6,485 bases of DNA from Methylibium sp964616015 (lineage in GTDB: Bacteria; Pseudomonadota; Gammaproteobacteria; Burkholderiales; Burkholderiaceae_C): the NCBI GenBank assembly GCA_964616015.1, contig CAZTTC010000166.1, positions 1-6,485 on the forward strand, read 5' to 3'. A program made the translations under genes and the position numbers. Below are positions 1 through 5,839 of this stretch, piece by piece (the first letter of the stretch is position 1; each line of letters begins with the position of its first letter). The notes below the pieces were generated by a model. It did not search any database. It saw nothing but the letters and a program-made list of their open reading frames with translations, and had not been told where the DNA came from.

Positions 1-1454
1 CGCGTGGCCTCGTTCTCGTTCTTGAAGTAGTGCTCAAGGAAGCGCTCGAACTCGGTCAGCACGGTCTGGAACACGCGCCGGCCGGTGTCGGGGTAGGCCT
101 CGACCACCTGCACCACGCGCTTGATCTCCTTGTCGAGCGCGTCGCCGGCGGCACGCGAGGAGATGTCGAAGCCCATCACGCAGGCGCCCATGCGGTCGAT
201 CAGCTTGCGCGCCGGGTGGTCGGTGGTGGCGAAGAAGTCGGGCTCGCTCACCGCGACGCGCAGCACCGGCATCTGCAGCCGCGCGAACCACACGCGCACG
301 GTGGCCGGGATCTTCTCTTCGGTCAGGATGCTCTGGAACAGCAGCGCGACGATCTCGATGGTGGCCCGCTCGACCTGGGTGGTGGCGGCTTCTTTCAGGA
401 CGCGCTTGCGCTGGTTCAGCTCCTGCAGCAGCGCGGGCGTGCTGATCGGTCCGCGCTCGTCGCGGCCGGTGGTCGCGAGCTGGCGCTGCACCGCGGCCTG
501 CGCGTCCGAGATCGCGCGCTGGAAGTTCGGCGAGGGCCGCATGTCGGCCGTGTCGGCAAAGCTCGGCACTTGCCGCCCGACCAGCTTGTTCAGGCGACCC
601 AGCACGGCCTCGGCATGCCCGGCGCTGCGCGCCAGACCGCCGATGCGCGTGATCAGTCGGGTCTCTTCGCTGACGCCTGCCCCGGCCGTCGAAGGCCCGA
701 CGACGACATTGGCACGCCGCACGCCCTGCGGGTCGGCGATGTCGCCGAAGCCGGACGTCACCGGGATCGCCGCGACATGGCCGCCGATCGAGCGGCGGAT
801 GAAGGGGCGCAGGTCGATCTCGGGCCGCACGCCGTGCTCGAGCAGCCAGCGGTTCGTCTCGTGGTACGCCTCCTCGACGAGCTCGCCGAAGGTCTCGTGC
901 AGCACCTTGTGGATCGTGCGCCAGTGCTCGAGCGGCAGCGAGGCGCCGCGCCAGGTGTCGATCACCATGCGCGCCACGACGTGCGGGCGCAGGACGTCGG
1001 CACTGTCGAGCTCTTCGCGCTTTTCCAGGTGGGACATGCGCGAACGCAGGTCGGTGAACTCCCAGGAGGCCTTGTCCATCATGGCCAGCGCCAGGCGCGA
1101 ACTCAGGATCTCGACCTCGATGGTGTCGTCGTCCACCAGCTGCAAGGGCGCGCCGGACCCGCTCATGCTGGCCGCCGGCACCGAGGCCAGCGAAGGCCTG
1201 GCGCCCGGTGGCAGGCCCGGCACGCTGGCCAGGGCGTCGACCAGGGCCTGCTGCCAGTGCGGCAGCGGGCGCGTCAGGTCCATCGCGACATTGAGCCGCT
1301 TGTGCGAGGTCTGGGGGTCAGCCTTCTCGTTGGCCAGCCGGTGCGCGCCGTTCAGCACCGACTGCAGGGCCGCCGGCAGGGCCAGCAGCAAGGCCTCCAG
1401 ATACACCCGCCTCGCTTGCGCGGCCAGGACGGACGGTGTGGCTGGAGCGGCCAT
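1..1454 (-). CDS. DUF1631 family protein, N-terminal part (runs off the left edge)
   Basis: An open frame of 484 codons starts at an ATG (1454) and continues off the window with no stop. Its function is unknown. I recognise DUF1631 from two stretches: LVDDDTIEVEILSSRLA at about residues 107-123, and a block at about 381-420 with KIPATVRVWFARLQMPVL, then DFF and HPARKLID. Family members are usually over 700 residues, so about 60-65% is visible. The protein looks soluble and helical, with no signal peptide or membrane segment; residues 78-105 are a Pro/Ala/Ser/Gly-rich linker. An in-frame stop at 1491-1493 and no other ATG before residue 58 favour this start, but the preceding bases (CCAACTCCCTCC) show no Shine-Dalgarno, so the start is not firm. 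It begins 42 bp after the secF stop, compatible with co-transcription. Some family members are labelled thymidine phosphorylase in databases; I see no basis for that here. The family call is fairly sure; any role in export would be inference from position only. Confidence 0.85.
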   Translation of the reverse strand, partial: MAAPATPSVLAAQARRVYLEALLLALPAALQSVLNGAHRLANEKADPQTSHKRLNVAMDLTRPLPHWQQALVDALASVPGLPPGARPSLASVPAASMSGSGAPLQLVDDDTIEVEILSSRLALAMMDKASWEFTDLRSRMSHLEKREELDSADVLRPHVVARMVIDTWRGASLPLEHWRTIHKVLHETFGELVEEAYHETNRWLLEHGVRPEIDLRPFIRRSIGGHVAAIPVTSGFGDIADPQGVRRANVVVGPSTAGAGVSEETRLITRIGGLARSAGHAEAVLGRLNKLVGRQVPSFADTADMRPSPNFQRAISDAQAAVQRQLATTGRDERGPISTPALLQELNQRKRVLKEAATTQVERATIEIVALLFQSILTEEKIPATVRVWFARLQMPVLRVAVSEPDFFATTDHPARKLIDRMGACVMGFDISSRAAGDALDKEIKRVVQVVEAYPDTGRRVFQTVLTEFERFLEHYFKNENEAT

Positions 1455-1474
1455 GGAGGGAGTTGGCGGCGGCG

Positions 1475-1497
1475 GAGTTGACAGTTCGTTTCAACTC
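1475..1497 (-). other. Inverted repeat at the secF stop codon
   Basis: Perfect 7-bp arms GAGTTGA (1475-1481) and TCAACTC (1491-1497) are separated by 9 bases. In the transcript the first arm begins inside the secF stop codon (1499-1497). No T-run follows (CGCCGCCGCC comes next), so it is not a standard intrinsic terminator. It could be a small intercistronic hairpin at the secF 3' end, or chance. Confidence 0.4.
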
Positions 1498-2531
1498 TAC
1501 ACCACGGCCCCTGCGTTGGGGTCGTCCGGATCGTTGCTCCTGTTGCCCCCAGGCTTCACCAGGTCCTCGCGCTGGACGCCCAGCCACATCGCGATGGCGG
1601 CGGCCACGAACACCGACGAGTAGATGCCGAACAGGATGCCGATCGTGAGCGCCACCGCGAAGTAGTGCAGCGTGGCACCACCGAAGATCAGCATCGACAG
1701 CACCATCATCTGCGTCGAGCCGTGGGTGATGATGGTGCGGCTCATCGTCGACGTGATCGCGTGGTCGATGGTCTGCGCGGTGTCCATCTTGCGGAAGCGC
1801 CGGAACGCCTCTCGGATCCGGTCGAAGATGACCACCGACTCGTTGACCGAATAGCCCAGCACCGCCAGCACGGCCGCCAGCACCGACAGCGAGAACTCCC
1901 ACTGAAAGCAGGCGAAGAAGCCCAGGATGATGATGACGTCGTGCAGGTTGGCGACGATCGCCGCGACCGCGAACTTCCACTCGAAGCGGATCGCGAGGTA
2001 GATCATGATGCCCAGGACGACGAAGCCGAGCGCCAGCGCGCCATCGGTCGCGAGTTCCTTGCCGACCTGCGGGCCGACGAACTCGCTGCGCTTCAACTGC
2101 ACCGGCTCGGCGCCACCGGCCTCGCAGACCTGGCGGCTGATCTGCTCGCCCTTGTCCGAGACGGCCTGCCGTTGGGCCACGGCACCGCCTTCAGCCTTGC
2201 AGAGTGCGTCGAACACGCGGCCGACCACCTCGTCTTGCTTGATGTCGGCGCGCAGCGGCAGGCGCACCAGCATGTCGCGGGAGGTGCCGAAGTTCTGCAC
2301 CTGCACCTCGCCGAAGCCGAGCGCCTCGACGGCGCCGCGGACCTTGGGCACGTCGGCGGCCTGCGCGTACTCGACCTCGAGCACCGTCCCGCCGGTGAAC
2401 TCGATCGAGAAGTGCAGGCCACGCGTGACCAGAAAGAACACCGCGGCGGCAAACGTCAGGAAGGAGATCACGTTGAAGATCAACGCGTGCTTCATGAACG
2501 GGATGTCGCGCTTGATGCGGAAGAATTCCAT
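1497..2531 (-). CDS. secF: SecF, protein-export membrane subunit
   Basis: A 344-residue partner of SecD in the inner-membrane complex that uses proton motive force to promote late steps of Sec-dependent translocation and release of substrates in the periplasm. Visible landmarks: transmembrane helix 1 (about 15-35); the IEFTGGT motif (43-49); a periplasmic domain to about 160; VGPQVG (152-157); then five more membrane segments (about 163-181, 187-207, 212-228, 273-286 and 292-316). The LGYSVNESVVIFDRIRE motif at 225-241 is typical of SecF TM4. The start is supported by the characteristic MEFFRIKRDIPFM N-terminus and a GAGGA ribosome-binding site 9 nt upstream. It begins 24 bp after the secD stop, so the two are surely co-transcribed. 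The tail (325-344) is short, polar and acidic. Compared with E. coli SecF as I recall it (323 residues), the periplasmic domain has about 25 extra residues between VRLP (89-92) and FVGP (151-154), including Cys111 and Cys136. The assignment is secure. Confidence 0.98.
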   Translation of the reverse strand: MEFFRIKRDIPFMKHALIFNVISFLTFAAAVFFLVTRGLHFSIEFTGGTVLEVEYAQAADVPKVRGAVEALGFGEVQVQNFGTSRDMLVRLPLRADIKQDEVVGRVFDALCKAEGGAVAQRQAVSDKGEQISRQVCEAGGAEPVQLKRSEFVGPQVGKELATDGALALGFVVLGIMIYLAIRFEWKFAVAAIVANLHDVIIILGFFACFQWEFSLSVLAAVLAVLGYSVNESVVIFDRIREAFRRFRKMDTAQTIDHAITSTMSRTIITHGSTQMMVLSMLIFGGATLHYFAVALTIGILFGIYSSVFVAAAIAMWLGVQREDLVKPGGNRSNDPDDPNAGAVV

Positions 2532-2540
2532 GATGTCGCG

Positions 2541-2545
2541 TCCTC
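2541..2545 (-). promoter_or_regulatory. Ribosome-binding site of secF
   Basis: GAGGA on the minus strand, 9 nt before the secF ATG, within the 24-bp secD-secF gap. It supports the ATG at 2531 over Met13. It implies independent ribosome loading on secF rather than strict stop-start coupling. Confidence 0.65.
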
Positions 2546-2555
2546 GCTGTCCCGC

Positions 2556-4436
2556 TCAGGCCTGCGCCGCCGGCGGCGTGCCGCCGTCCGGTCGCCACAC
2601 CGTGCCGATCGAGACGCTCTTGAGCTTCTTCTGCCGCCCGTACCAGAGATTCACCAGGCCGCGCGAGAACACCACCGCCGAGAACATCGACGTCAGGATG
2701 CCCAGGCAGTGCACGACCGCGAAGCCGCGCACCGGCCCCGAGCCGAAGGCCAGCAGGGCCACGCCGGCAATGAGCGTGGTGACGTTGGAGTCCAGGATCG
2801 TGGCCCAGGCGCGTTCATAGCCGGTGTGGATCGCCGCCTGAGGCGCGGCCCCGGCGCGCAGTTCCTCGCGCACGCGCTCGTTGATCAACACGTTCGCGTC
2901 GATCGCCATGCCCAGCGTCAGGGCGATGGCCGCGATGCCCGGCAGCGTCAGCGTGGCCTGCAGCATCGACAGCACCGCCACCAGCAGCAGCAGGTTCAGC
3001 GCCAGCGCCAGCGTCGAGAACAAGCCGAACAGCAGGTAGTAGGTGCACATGAACAGCGCGATCGCGCTGAAGCCGTAGATCACGCTGTTGAAGCCCTTGG
3101 CGATGTTCTCGACCCCCAGGCTCGGGCCGATGGTCCGCTCCTCGACGATCTCCATGGGTGCGGCCAGCGAGCCGGCGCGCAGCAGCAGTGCCGTGTCATT
3201 GGCTTCCTGGGTCGTCATGCGGCCCGAGATCTGGAAGCGCGAACCCAGTTCGCCACGGATCACCGGCGCGGTGACGACCTCGCCCTTGCCCTTCTCGAAC
3301 AGCAGGATCGCCATGCGCTTGCCGATGTTCTCGCGCGAGATGTCGCGCATGATGCGCGCGCCCTTGGCATCGACGGTCAGGTGAACCGCGGGCTCCTGCG
3401 TCTGGCCGTCGAAGCCGGGCTGGGCGTCGGTGAGGCTGTCGCCGGTGAGGATCACCTGGCGCTTGACGATCAGCGGCGCACCGCCGCGCTCGACGTAGCG
3501 CTCGGCGCCGAAGGGCACCGGGCCGGCCCCGGTGATGGCGGCGCCGGCCTCGGCGCTGTCGTCGACCATGCGCAGCTCGAGCGTCGCGGTGCGGCCGATG
3601 ATGTCCTTGGCCTTCGCGGTGTCCTGCACCCCCGGCAACTGCACGACCACGCGATCGGCGCCCTGTTGCTGGATCACCGGCTCGGCCACGCCGAGCTCGT
3701 TGATGCGGTTGTGCAGCGTGGTGATGTTCTGCTTGATGGCCTGGTCCTGCACGCGCCGGGCGGCGTCGGCCTTCAGGCTGCCGGTCAGCCGGAAGTCGGC
3801 GCCCGTCGCGGCCTCGGTCCACTGCAGGTCGGGCAGCGGTTCCGCGAGCGCGGCGCGGGCCGCGGCCAGCGTCGCTGCGTCGCGGAAGCTGACGCTGACC
3901 GCATTGCCCTCGCGCGCGATGCCGGTGTGGCGGATGCCCTTGTCGCGCAGCAGCGTGCGGATGTCGCCCGTCAGTGCATCGGCGCGCTTGGTGAGCGCTG
4001 CCTTCATGTCGACCTGCATCAGAAAATGCACACCGCCGCGCAGGTCCAGGCCGAGGTACATCGGCAAGGCATGCAGCGACGTCAACCAATGCGGTGACCG
4101 CGACAGCAGGTTCAGCGCGACGATGTAGCTCGGGTCGGCGGGGTCGGCATTCAGCGCCTTGCCGATGACGTCCTTGGCCCGGATCTGCGTGTCGGTGTCA
4201 CGGAAGCGCGCCTTCACCGAGCTGCCGTCCAGCTGCACGAAGTCGGCCTGCAGACCGGCCGCGCTCAGCGCCTGCTCCACGCGCGGCACCAGCGAGGCAT
4301 CGACCTTCAGCGTCGCCTTGCCGCTGGACACCTGAACGGCCGGCGCCTCGCCGAAGAAGTTCGGCAGCGTGTAGATCAGGCCGACCAGCAGCGCGATCGC
4401 CAGGATCGTGTACTTCCACCACGGAAAGCGGTTCAT
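2556..4436 (-). CDS. secD: SecD, protein-export membrane subunit
   Basis: A 626-residue inner-membrane protein that with SecF (and YajC) pulls or releases exported proteins on the periplasmic side using proton motive force. Order of parts: N-terminal membrane helix (about 9-25); a large periplasmic region with the LGLDLRGGVHFLM motif (128-140) and QLPGVQD (266-272); a second periplasmic block to about 445; then five membrane segments (about 449-470, 473-495, 499-517, 550-566 and 573-593). The conserved AIDANVLINERVREE motif (511-525) carries Asp513, matching the aspartate known to matter for proton-driven function in E. coli SecD (Asp519). Length is close to the E. coli protein (615). The start (ATG at 4436) fits the family's short cytoplasmic N-terminus; a GGGGA lies 7 nt upstream, partly inside a hairpin arm. 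The gene stands 132 bp after yajC and 24 bp before secF. The C-terminal tail (600-626) is basic then Pro/Ala-rich. No frameshift or missing motif is seen; the assignment is secure. Confidence 0.98.
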   Translation of the reverse strand: MNRFPWWKYTILAIALLVGLIYTLPNFFGEAPAVQVSSGKATLKVDASLVPRVEQALSAAGLQADFVQLDGSSVKARFRDTDTQIRAKDVIGKALNADPADPSYIVALNLLSRSPHWLTSLHALPMYLGLDLRGGVHFLMQVDMKAALTKRADALTGDIRTLLRDKGIRHTGIAREGNAVSVSFRDAATLAAARAALAEPLPDLQWTEAATGADFRLTGSLKADAARRVQDQAIKQNITTLHNRINELGVAEPVIQQQGADRVVVQLPGVQDTAKAKDIIGRTATLELRMVDDSAEAGAAITGAGPVPFGAERYVERGGAPLIVKRQVILTGDSLTDAQPGFDGQTQEPAVHLTVDAKGARIMRDISRENIGKRMAILLFEKGKGEVVTAPVIRGELGSRFQISGRMTTQEANDTALLLRAGSLAAPMEIVEERTIGPSLGVENIAKGFNSVIYGFSAIALFMCTYYLLFGLFSTLALALNLLLLVAVLSMLQATLTLPGIAAIALTLGMAIDANVLINERVREELRAGAAPQAAIHTGYERAWATILDSNVTTLIAGVALLAFGSGPVRGFAVVHCLGILTSMFSAVVFSRGLVNLWYGRQKKLKSVSIGTVWRPDGGTPPAAQA

Positions 4437-4568
4437 CGCAGCATCCCCGGGCCTTGCGGGCCCGCCCCGCCGCCGCAGGAACGCGGCGCCTTGTTTGCAC
4501 GAAAGGCCGCGACACCCGCAGGCGCACGCGGCCTTGTCCGACCCGCGCCGAAGGCGCAGGCCCCTGGC
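4437..4568 (-). promoter_or_regulatory. Structured yajC-secD intercistronic leader
   Basis: A 132-bp stretch with no credible gene and an unusual density of inverted repeats, given here in transcript order. Hairpin 1 is GCGCC-TTC-GGCGC (4557-4545), 11 nt after the yajC stop. Arm A, AAGGCCGCG (4535-4527), pairs perfectly (9 bp) with arm B, CGCGGCCTT (4511-4503). Arm B can instead pair with arm C, AAGG-CG-CCGCG (4492-4482), leaving a 2-nt bulge. Hairpin 2 is CGGGCC-CGCAA-GGCCCG (4464-4448), whose last base is the first G of the GGGGA before secD. No T-run follows any of them, so none is a standard terminator. The pairings are seen directly; a regulatory or RNA-stability role is inference, and in such G+C-rich DNA some pairing is expected by chance. 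Confidence 0.5.
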
Positions 4569-4892
4569 TTACTTCAGCGTGCCCTTGGGCAGCACCTGGA
4601 CGACGGCCGTGCGCTGCACCTGCAGCTCGACGCCATCGGCCACCTCGACGTGCACATAGCTGTCACCGAGCTTGGCCACCTTGCCCAGCACGCCGCCGGC
4701 CGTGACCACCTCGTCCCCCTTGGCCAGGGCGTCGATCATCGCCTTGTGCTCCTTCTGGCGCTTCATCTGCGGGCGGATCATCACGAAGTACAGCACCACG
4801 AACATCAGCACCAGCGGCAGCATCGTGATGAGGCTCGACTCGCCACCGGTAGCGGCTGGAGCGGCCTGGGCAAAGGCTTCAGAAATGAACAC
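4569..4892 (-). CDS. yajC: YajC, Sec translocase accessory subunit
   Basis: A small (107-residue) single-span inner-membrane protein that co-purifies with SecD-SecF. Its precise role is unclear and it is dispensable in E. coli. A short N-terminal segment (ISEAFAQAA) precedes a hydrophobic helix at about 21-40 (ITMLPLVLMFVVLYFVMIRP). Next come a basic stretch (PQMKRQKEHK) and a cytoplasmic domain with KGDEVVTAGGVLGKVAKLGD (58-77), the family signature. The start codon is GTG at 4892: an AAGGA ribosome-binding site lies 9 nt upstream, an in-frame TGA occurs 8 codons earlier, and no in-frame ATG lies between. It is the first gene of the export operon, after the tRNA-Phe terminator, with a -10-like TACAAT about 40 bp upstream. 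queA and tgt, which often precede yajC in gammaproteobacteria, are not next to it. The assignment is secure. Confidence 0.97.
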   Translation of the reverse strand: MFISEAFAQAAPAATGGESSLITMLPLVLMFVVLYFVMIRPQMKRQKEHKAMIDALAKGDEVVTAGGVLGKVAKLGDSYVHVEVADGVELQVQRTAVVQVLPKGTLK

Positions 4893-4901
4893 GGGTATCA
4901 G

Positions 4902-4906
4902 TCCTT
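4902..4906 (-). promoter_or_regulatory. Ribosome-binding site of yajC
   Basis: AAGGA on the minus strand, 9 nt before the GTG codon. It decides the yajC start, because no ATG is available in frame after the upstream TGA. Confidence 0.7.
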
Positions 4907-4933
4907 GTGAACGTCATGCCGACAACGGCGGCG

Positions 4934-4962
4934 ATTGTAGTGCGGGGGTCCCGCCGGCCTTG
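4934..4962 (-). promoter_or_regulatory. Putative promoter of yajC-secD-secF
   Basis: TACAAT (4939-4934) differs from the sigma-70 -10 consensus at one position and lies about 42 bp before the yajC GTG, giving a predicted leader of about 35 nt. The hexamer 17 bp upstream (CAAGGC, 4962-4957) is a poor -35, so an activator or an extended element may be needed, or the call may be wrong. The position, between the tRNA terminator and yajC, is where an operon promoter is required. Confidence 0.45.
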
Positions 4963-4974
4963 GAGTCGGCCGGC
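4953..4974. repeat. 7-bp inverted repeat at the yajC promoter -35 region
   Basis: GCCGGCC (4953-4959) and GGCCGGC (4968-4974) are perfect inverted arms 8 bp apart. They overlap the position where the -35 of the putative yajC promoter should be. This could be an operator for a dimeric regulator, a hairpin at the end of upstream transcription (no T-run seen), or chance in G+C-rich sequence. Confidence 0.4.
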
Positions 4975-4995
4975 CCGGCTTGGTTCGCGGCCCGC

Positions 4996-5024
4996 AAAGG
5001 CAAACGGCCCCTCGGAGGGGCCGT
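4996..5024 (-). terminator. Rho-independent terminator after tRNA-Phe
   Basis: The transcript would carry ACGGCCCC, a TCCGA loop (its outer T and A can also pair) and GGGGCCGT, then the T-rich tail TTGCCTTT. The 8-9 bp, very G+C-rich stem begins 7 nt after the encoded CCA of the tRNA. It probably ends the tRNA transcript and separates it from the export operon. Confidence 0.88.
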
Positions 5025-5031
5025 CTTCATC

Positions 5032-5107
5032 TGGTGGCTCGGGGCGGAATCGAACCACCGACACGCGGATTTTCAATCCGCTGCTCTACCAACTGAGCTA
5101 CCGAGCC
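5032..5107 (-). tRNA. tRNA-Phe (anticodon GAA), CCA encoded
   Basis: A 76-nt tRNA decoding UUC/UUU. Acceptor stem GGCTCGG/CCGAGCC; D arm GCTC-AGTTGGTA-GAGC; anticodon stem GCGGA/TCCGC with loop TTGAAAA (GAA at 5074-5072); five-base variable region GTGTC; T arm GGTGG-TTCGATT-CCGCC; discriminator A and an encoded CCA. All stems pair perfectly, so it looks functional. It lies 30 bp after the response regulator gene, has its own likely -10 element, and is followed by a terminator. It may also receive read-through from the kinase/regulator genes. Confidence 0.98.
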
Positions 5108-5117
5108 AAGGGGCGGG

Positions 5118-5123
5118 AGTGTA
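5118..5123 (-). promoter_or_regulatory. Likely -10 element of tRNA-Phe
   Basis: TACACT, ending 10 bp before the tRNA 5' end, would start transcription about 4 nt upstream of the mature tRNA. The following bases (CCCGCCCC) form a G+C-rich discriminator, a feature known for stable-RNA promoters under stringent control. The expected -35 position (5146-5141, ATGGCC) lies in the last codons of the response regulator and does not match consensus. Confidence 0.4.
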
Positions 5124-5125
5124 GC

Positions 5126-5139
5126 AGCCCCCGGGGGCT
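5126..5139. repeat. 14-bp perfect palindrome between regulator stop and tRNA
   Basis: AGCCCCCGGGGGCT reads the same on both strands. It overlaps the last two bases of the response regulator stop codon and falls in the spacer of the tRNA-Phe promoter. No T-run follows in either direction, so it is not a standard terminator. It could be a protein-binding palindrome or a short hairpin at the regulator mRNA end. Confidence 0.6.
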
Positions 5140-5824
5140 AGGCCATCACGCCCTTCTTGCCCCGGCTCAGGTCGACCCCCAGCTGCTTGAGCTTGCGGTA
5201 GAGGTGGGTGCGCTCCAGGCCGGTCTTCTCGGCCACGCGGGTCATGCTGCCGTTCTCGCGCGCCAGGTGGAACTCGAAATAGGCCTTCTCGAAGGCATCG
5301 CGCGCCTCGCGCAGCGGCCGGTCGAGCTCGAAGCTCTGCTCGGGCTGCGGGCCCAGGACGATGGGCAGCGCGCTGCCGACGCTGACCAGCATCGGCTCCA
5401 TCGCGATGTGCTCGCGGTCGCCGGGCCGCAGCGGCGTGACCGTCGCCGCCGGCCGGGTCGCCGGCTTGGCCAGGCCCTGCTCGACGGCGCGCAGCAGCTT
5501 CTGCAGGGTGATCGGCTTCTCGAGGAAGGCCATCGCGCCGAACTTGATCGCCTCGACGGCGGTATCGATGGTGCCGTGCCCCGACATCATGATGACCGGC
5601 ATCGTCAGCAGGTTGCCGGCTCCCCACTCCTTGAGCAGCGTGACGCCGTCGACGTCGGGCATCCAGATGTCCAGCAGCACCAGGTCGGGACGCATCCGGT
5701 CGCGGAACGCTCGGGCCTCGGCGGCGTTCTCGGCCAGTTCGACGCTGTGGCCCTCGTCGCTCAGGATGTCCGACAGCAGCGCTCGGATGCCGAGTTCGTC
5801 GTCAACAACAAGGATGGTCGCCAT
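5138..5824 (-). CDS. NtrX-like response regulator without AAA+ domain (receiver + Fis-type HTH)
   Basis: A 228-residue regulator, probably activated by the kinase encoded just upstream. The receiver (about 1-118) has the acidic pair Asp8-Asp9, phospho-acceptor Asp52 in LLDIWMPDVDG, Ser81 in MMSGHG and Lys103 in LEKP. A Pro/Ala-rich linker (about 119-168) leads to a Fis-type DNA-binding domain (about 170-218): LREARDAFEKAYFEFHLA, then RVAEKTGLERTHLYRKLKQL. Sequence style matches NtrX, but the AAA+ sigma-54-activating domain, with its Walker and GAFTGA motifs, is absent. It should therefore act as an ordinary DNA-binding regulator, in the manner of the RegA/PrrA class. The ATG at 5824 is chosen because receivers usually begin MATILVVDDE. 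GGGA 4 nt upstream is a weak ribosome-binding site, and an in-frame ATG at 5890, overlapping the kinase end, would add 22 unlike residues. Targets cannot be read from the sequence. Confidence 0.92.
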   Translation of the reverse strand: MATILVVDDELGIRALLSDILSDEGHSVELAENAAEARAFRDRMRPDLVLLDIWMPDVDGVTLLKEWGAGNLLTMPVIMMSGHGTIDTAVEAIKFGAMAFLEKPITLQKLLRAVEQGLAKPATRPAATVTPLRPGDREHIAMEPMLVSVGSALPIVLGPQPEQSFELDRPLREARDAFEKAYFEFHLARENGSMTRVAEKTGLERTHLYRKLKQLGVDLSRGKKGVMA

Positions 5825-5839
5825 GGGGTCCCGGTGGGT

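Noticed and set aside
1478..1483. TTGACA on the plus strand near the end of secF
   Set aside because: A perfect -35 hexamer, but no -10-like sequence at 16-18 bp and it would only drive antisense transcription into secF.
30..1623. Two overlapping plus-strand open frames of about 480-500 codons
   Set aside because: Both are antisense to the DUF1631 gene, whose minus-strand translation has family motifs; their own translations are low-complexity and unlike any family.
1665..4097. 810-codon open frame on the plus strand opposite secF and secD
   Set aside because: Its translation is dominated by Arg, Gln, His, Asp and Ala with no recognisable domain. It is antisense to two clearly conserved genes, and long antisense frames are expected in G+C-rich coding DNA.
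4437..4568. A small gene in the yajC-secD spacer
   Set aside because: Minus-strand frames crossing the spacer are extensions of out-of-frame secD shadows with Arg/Ala-rich, featureless translations; no start with a ribosome-binding site is seen.
4879..4917. Twelve-codon minus-strand frame (ATG at 4917) overlapping the yajC start, a possible leader peptide
   Set aside because: It has no ribosome-binding site, the predicted transcription start is only about 10 nt upstream, and the peptide has no arrest-like or amino-acid-run character.
5032..5107. tRNA-Phe 3' end as an attachment site for an integrated element
   Set aside because: No integrase gene and no direct repeat of the tRNA 3' end is visible nearby; the sequence after the tRNA is its terminator and then the yajC promoter region.
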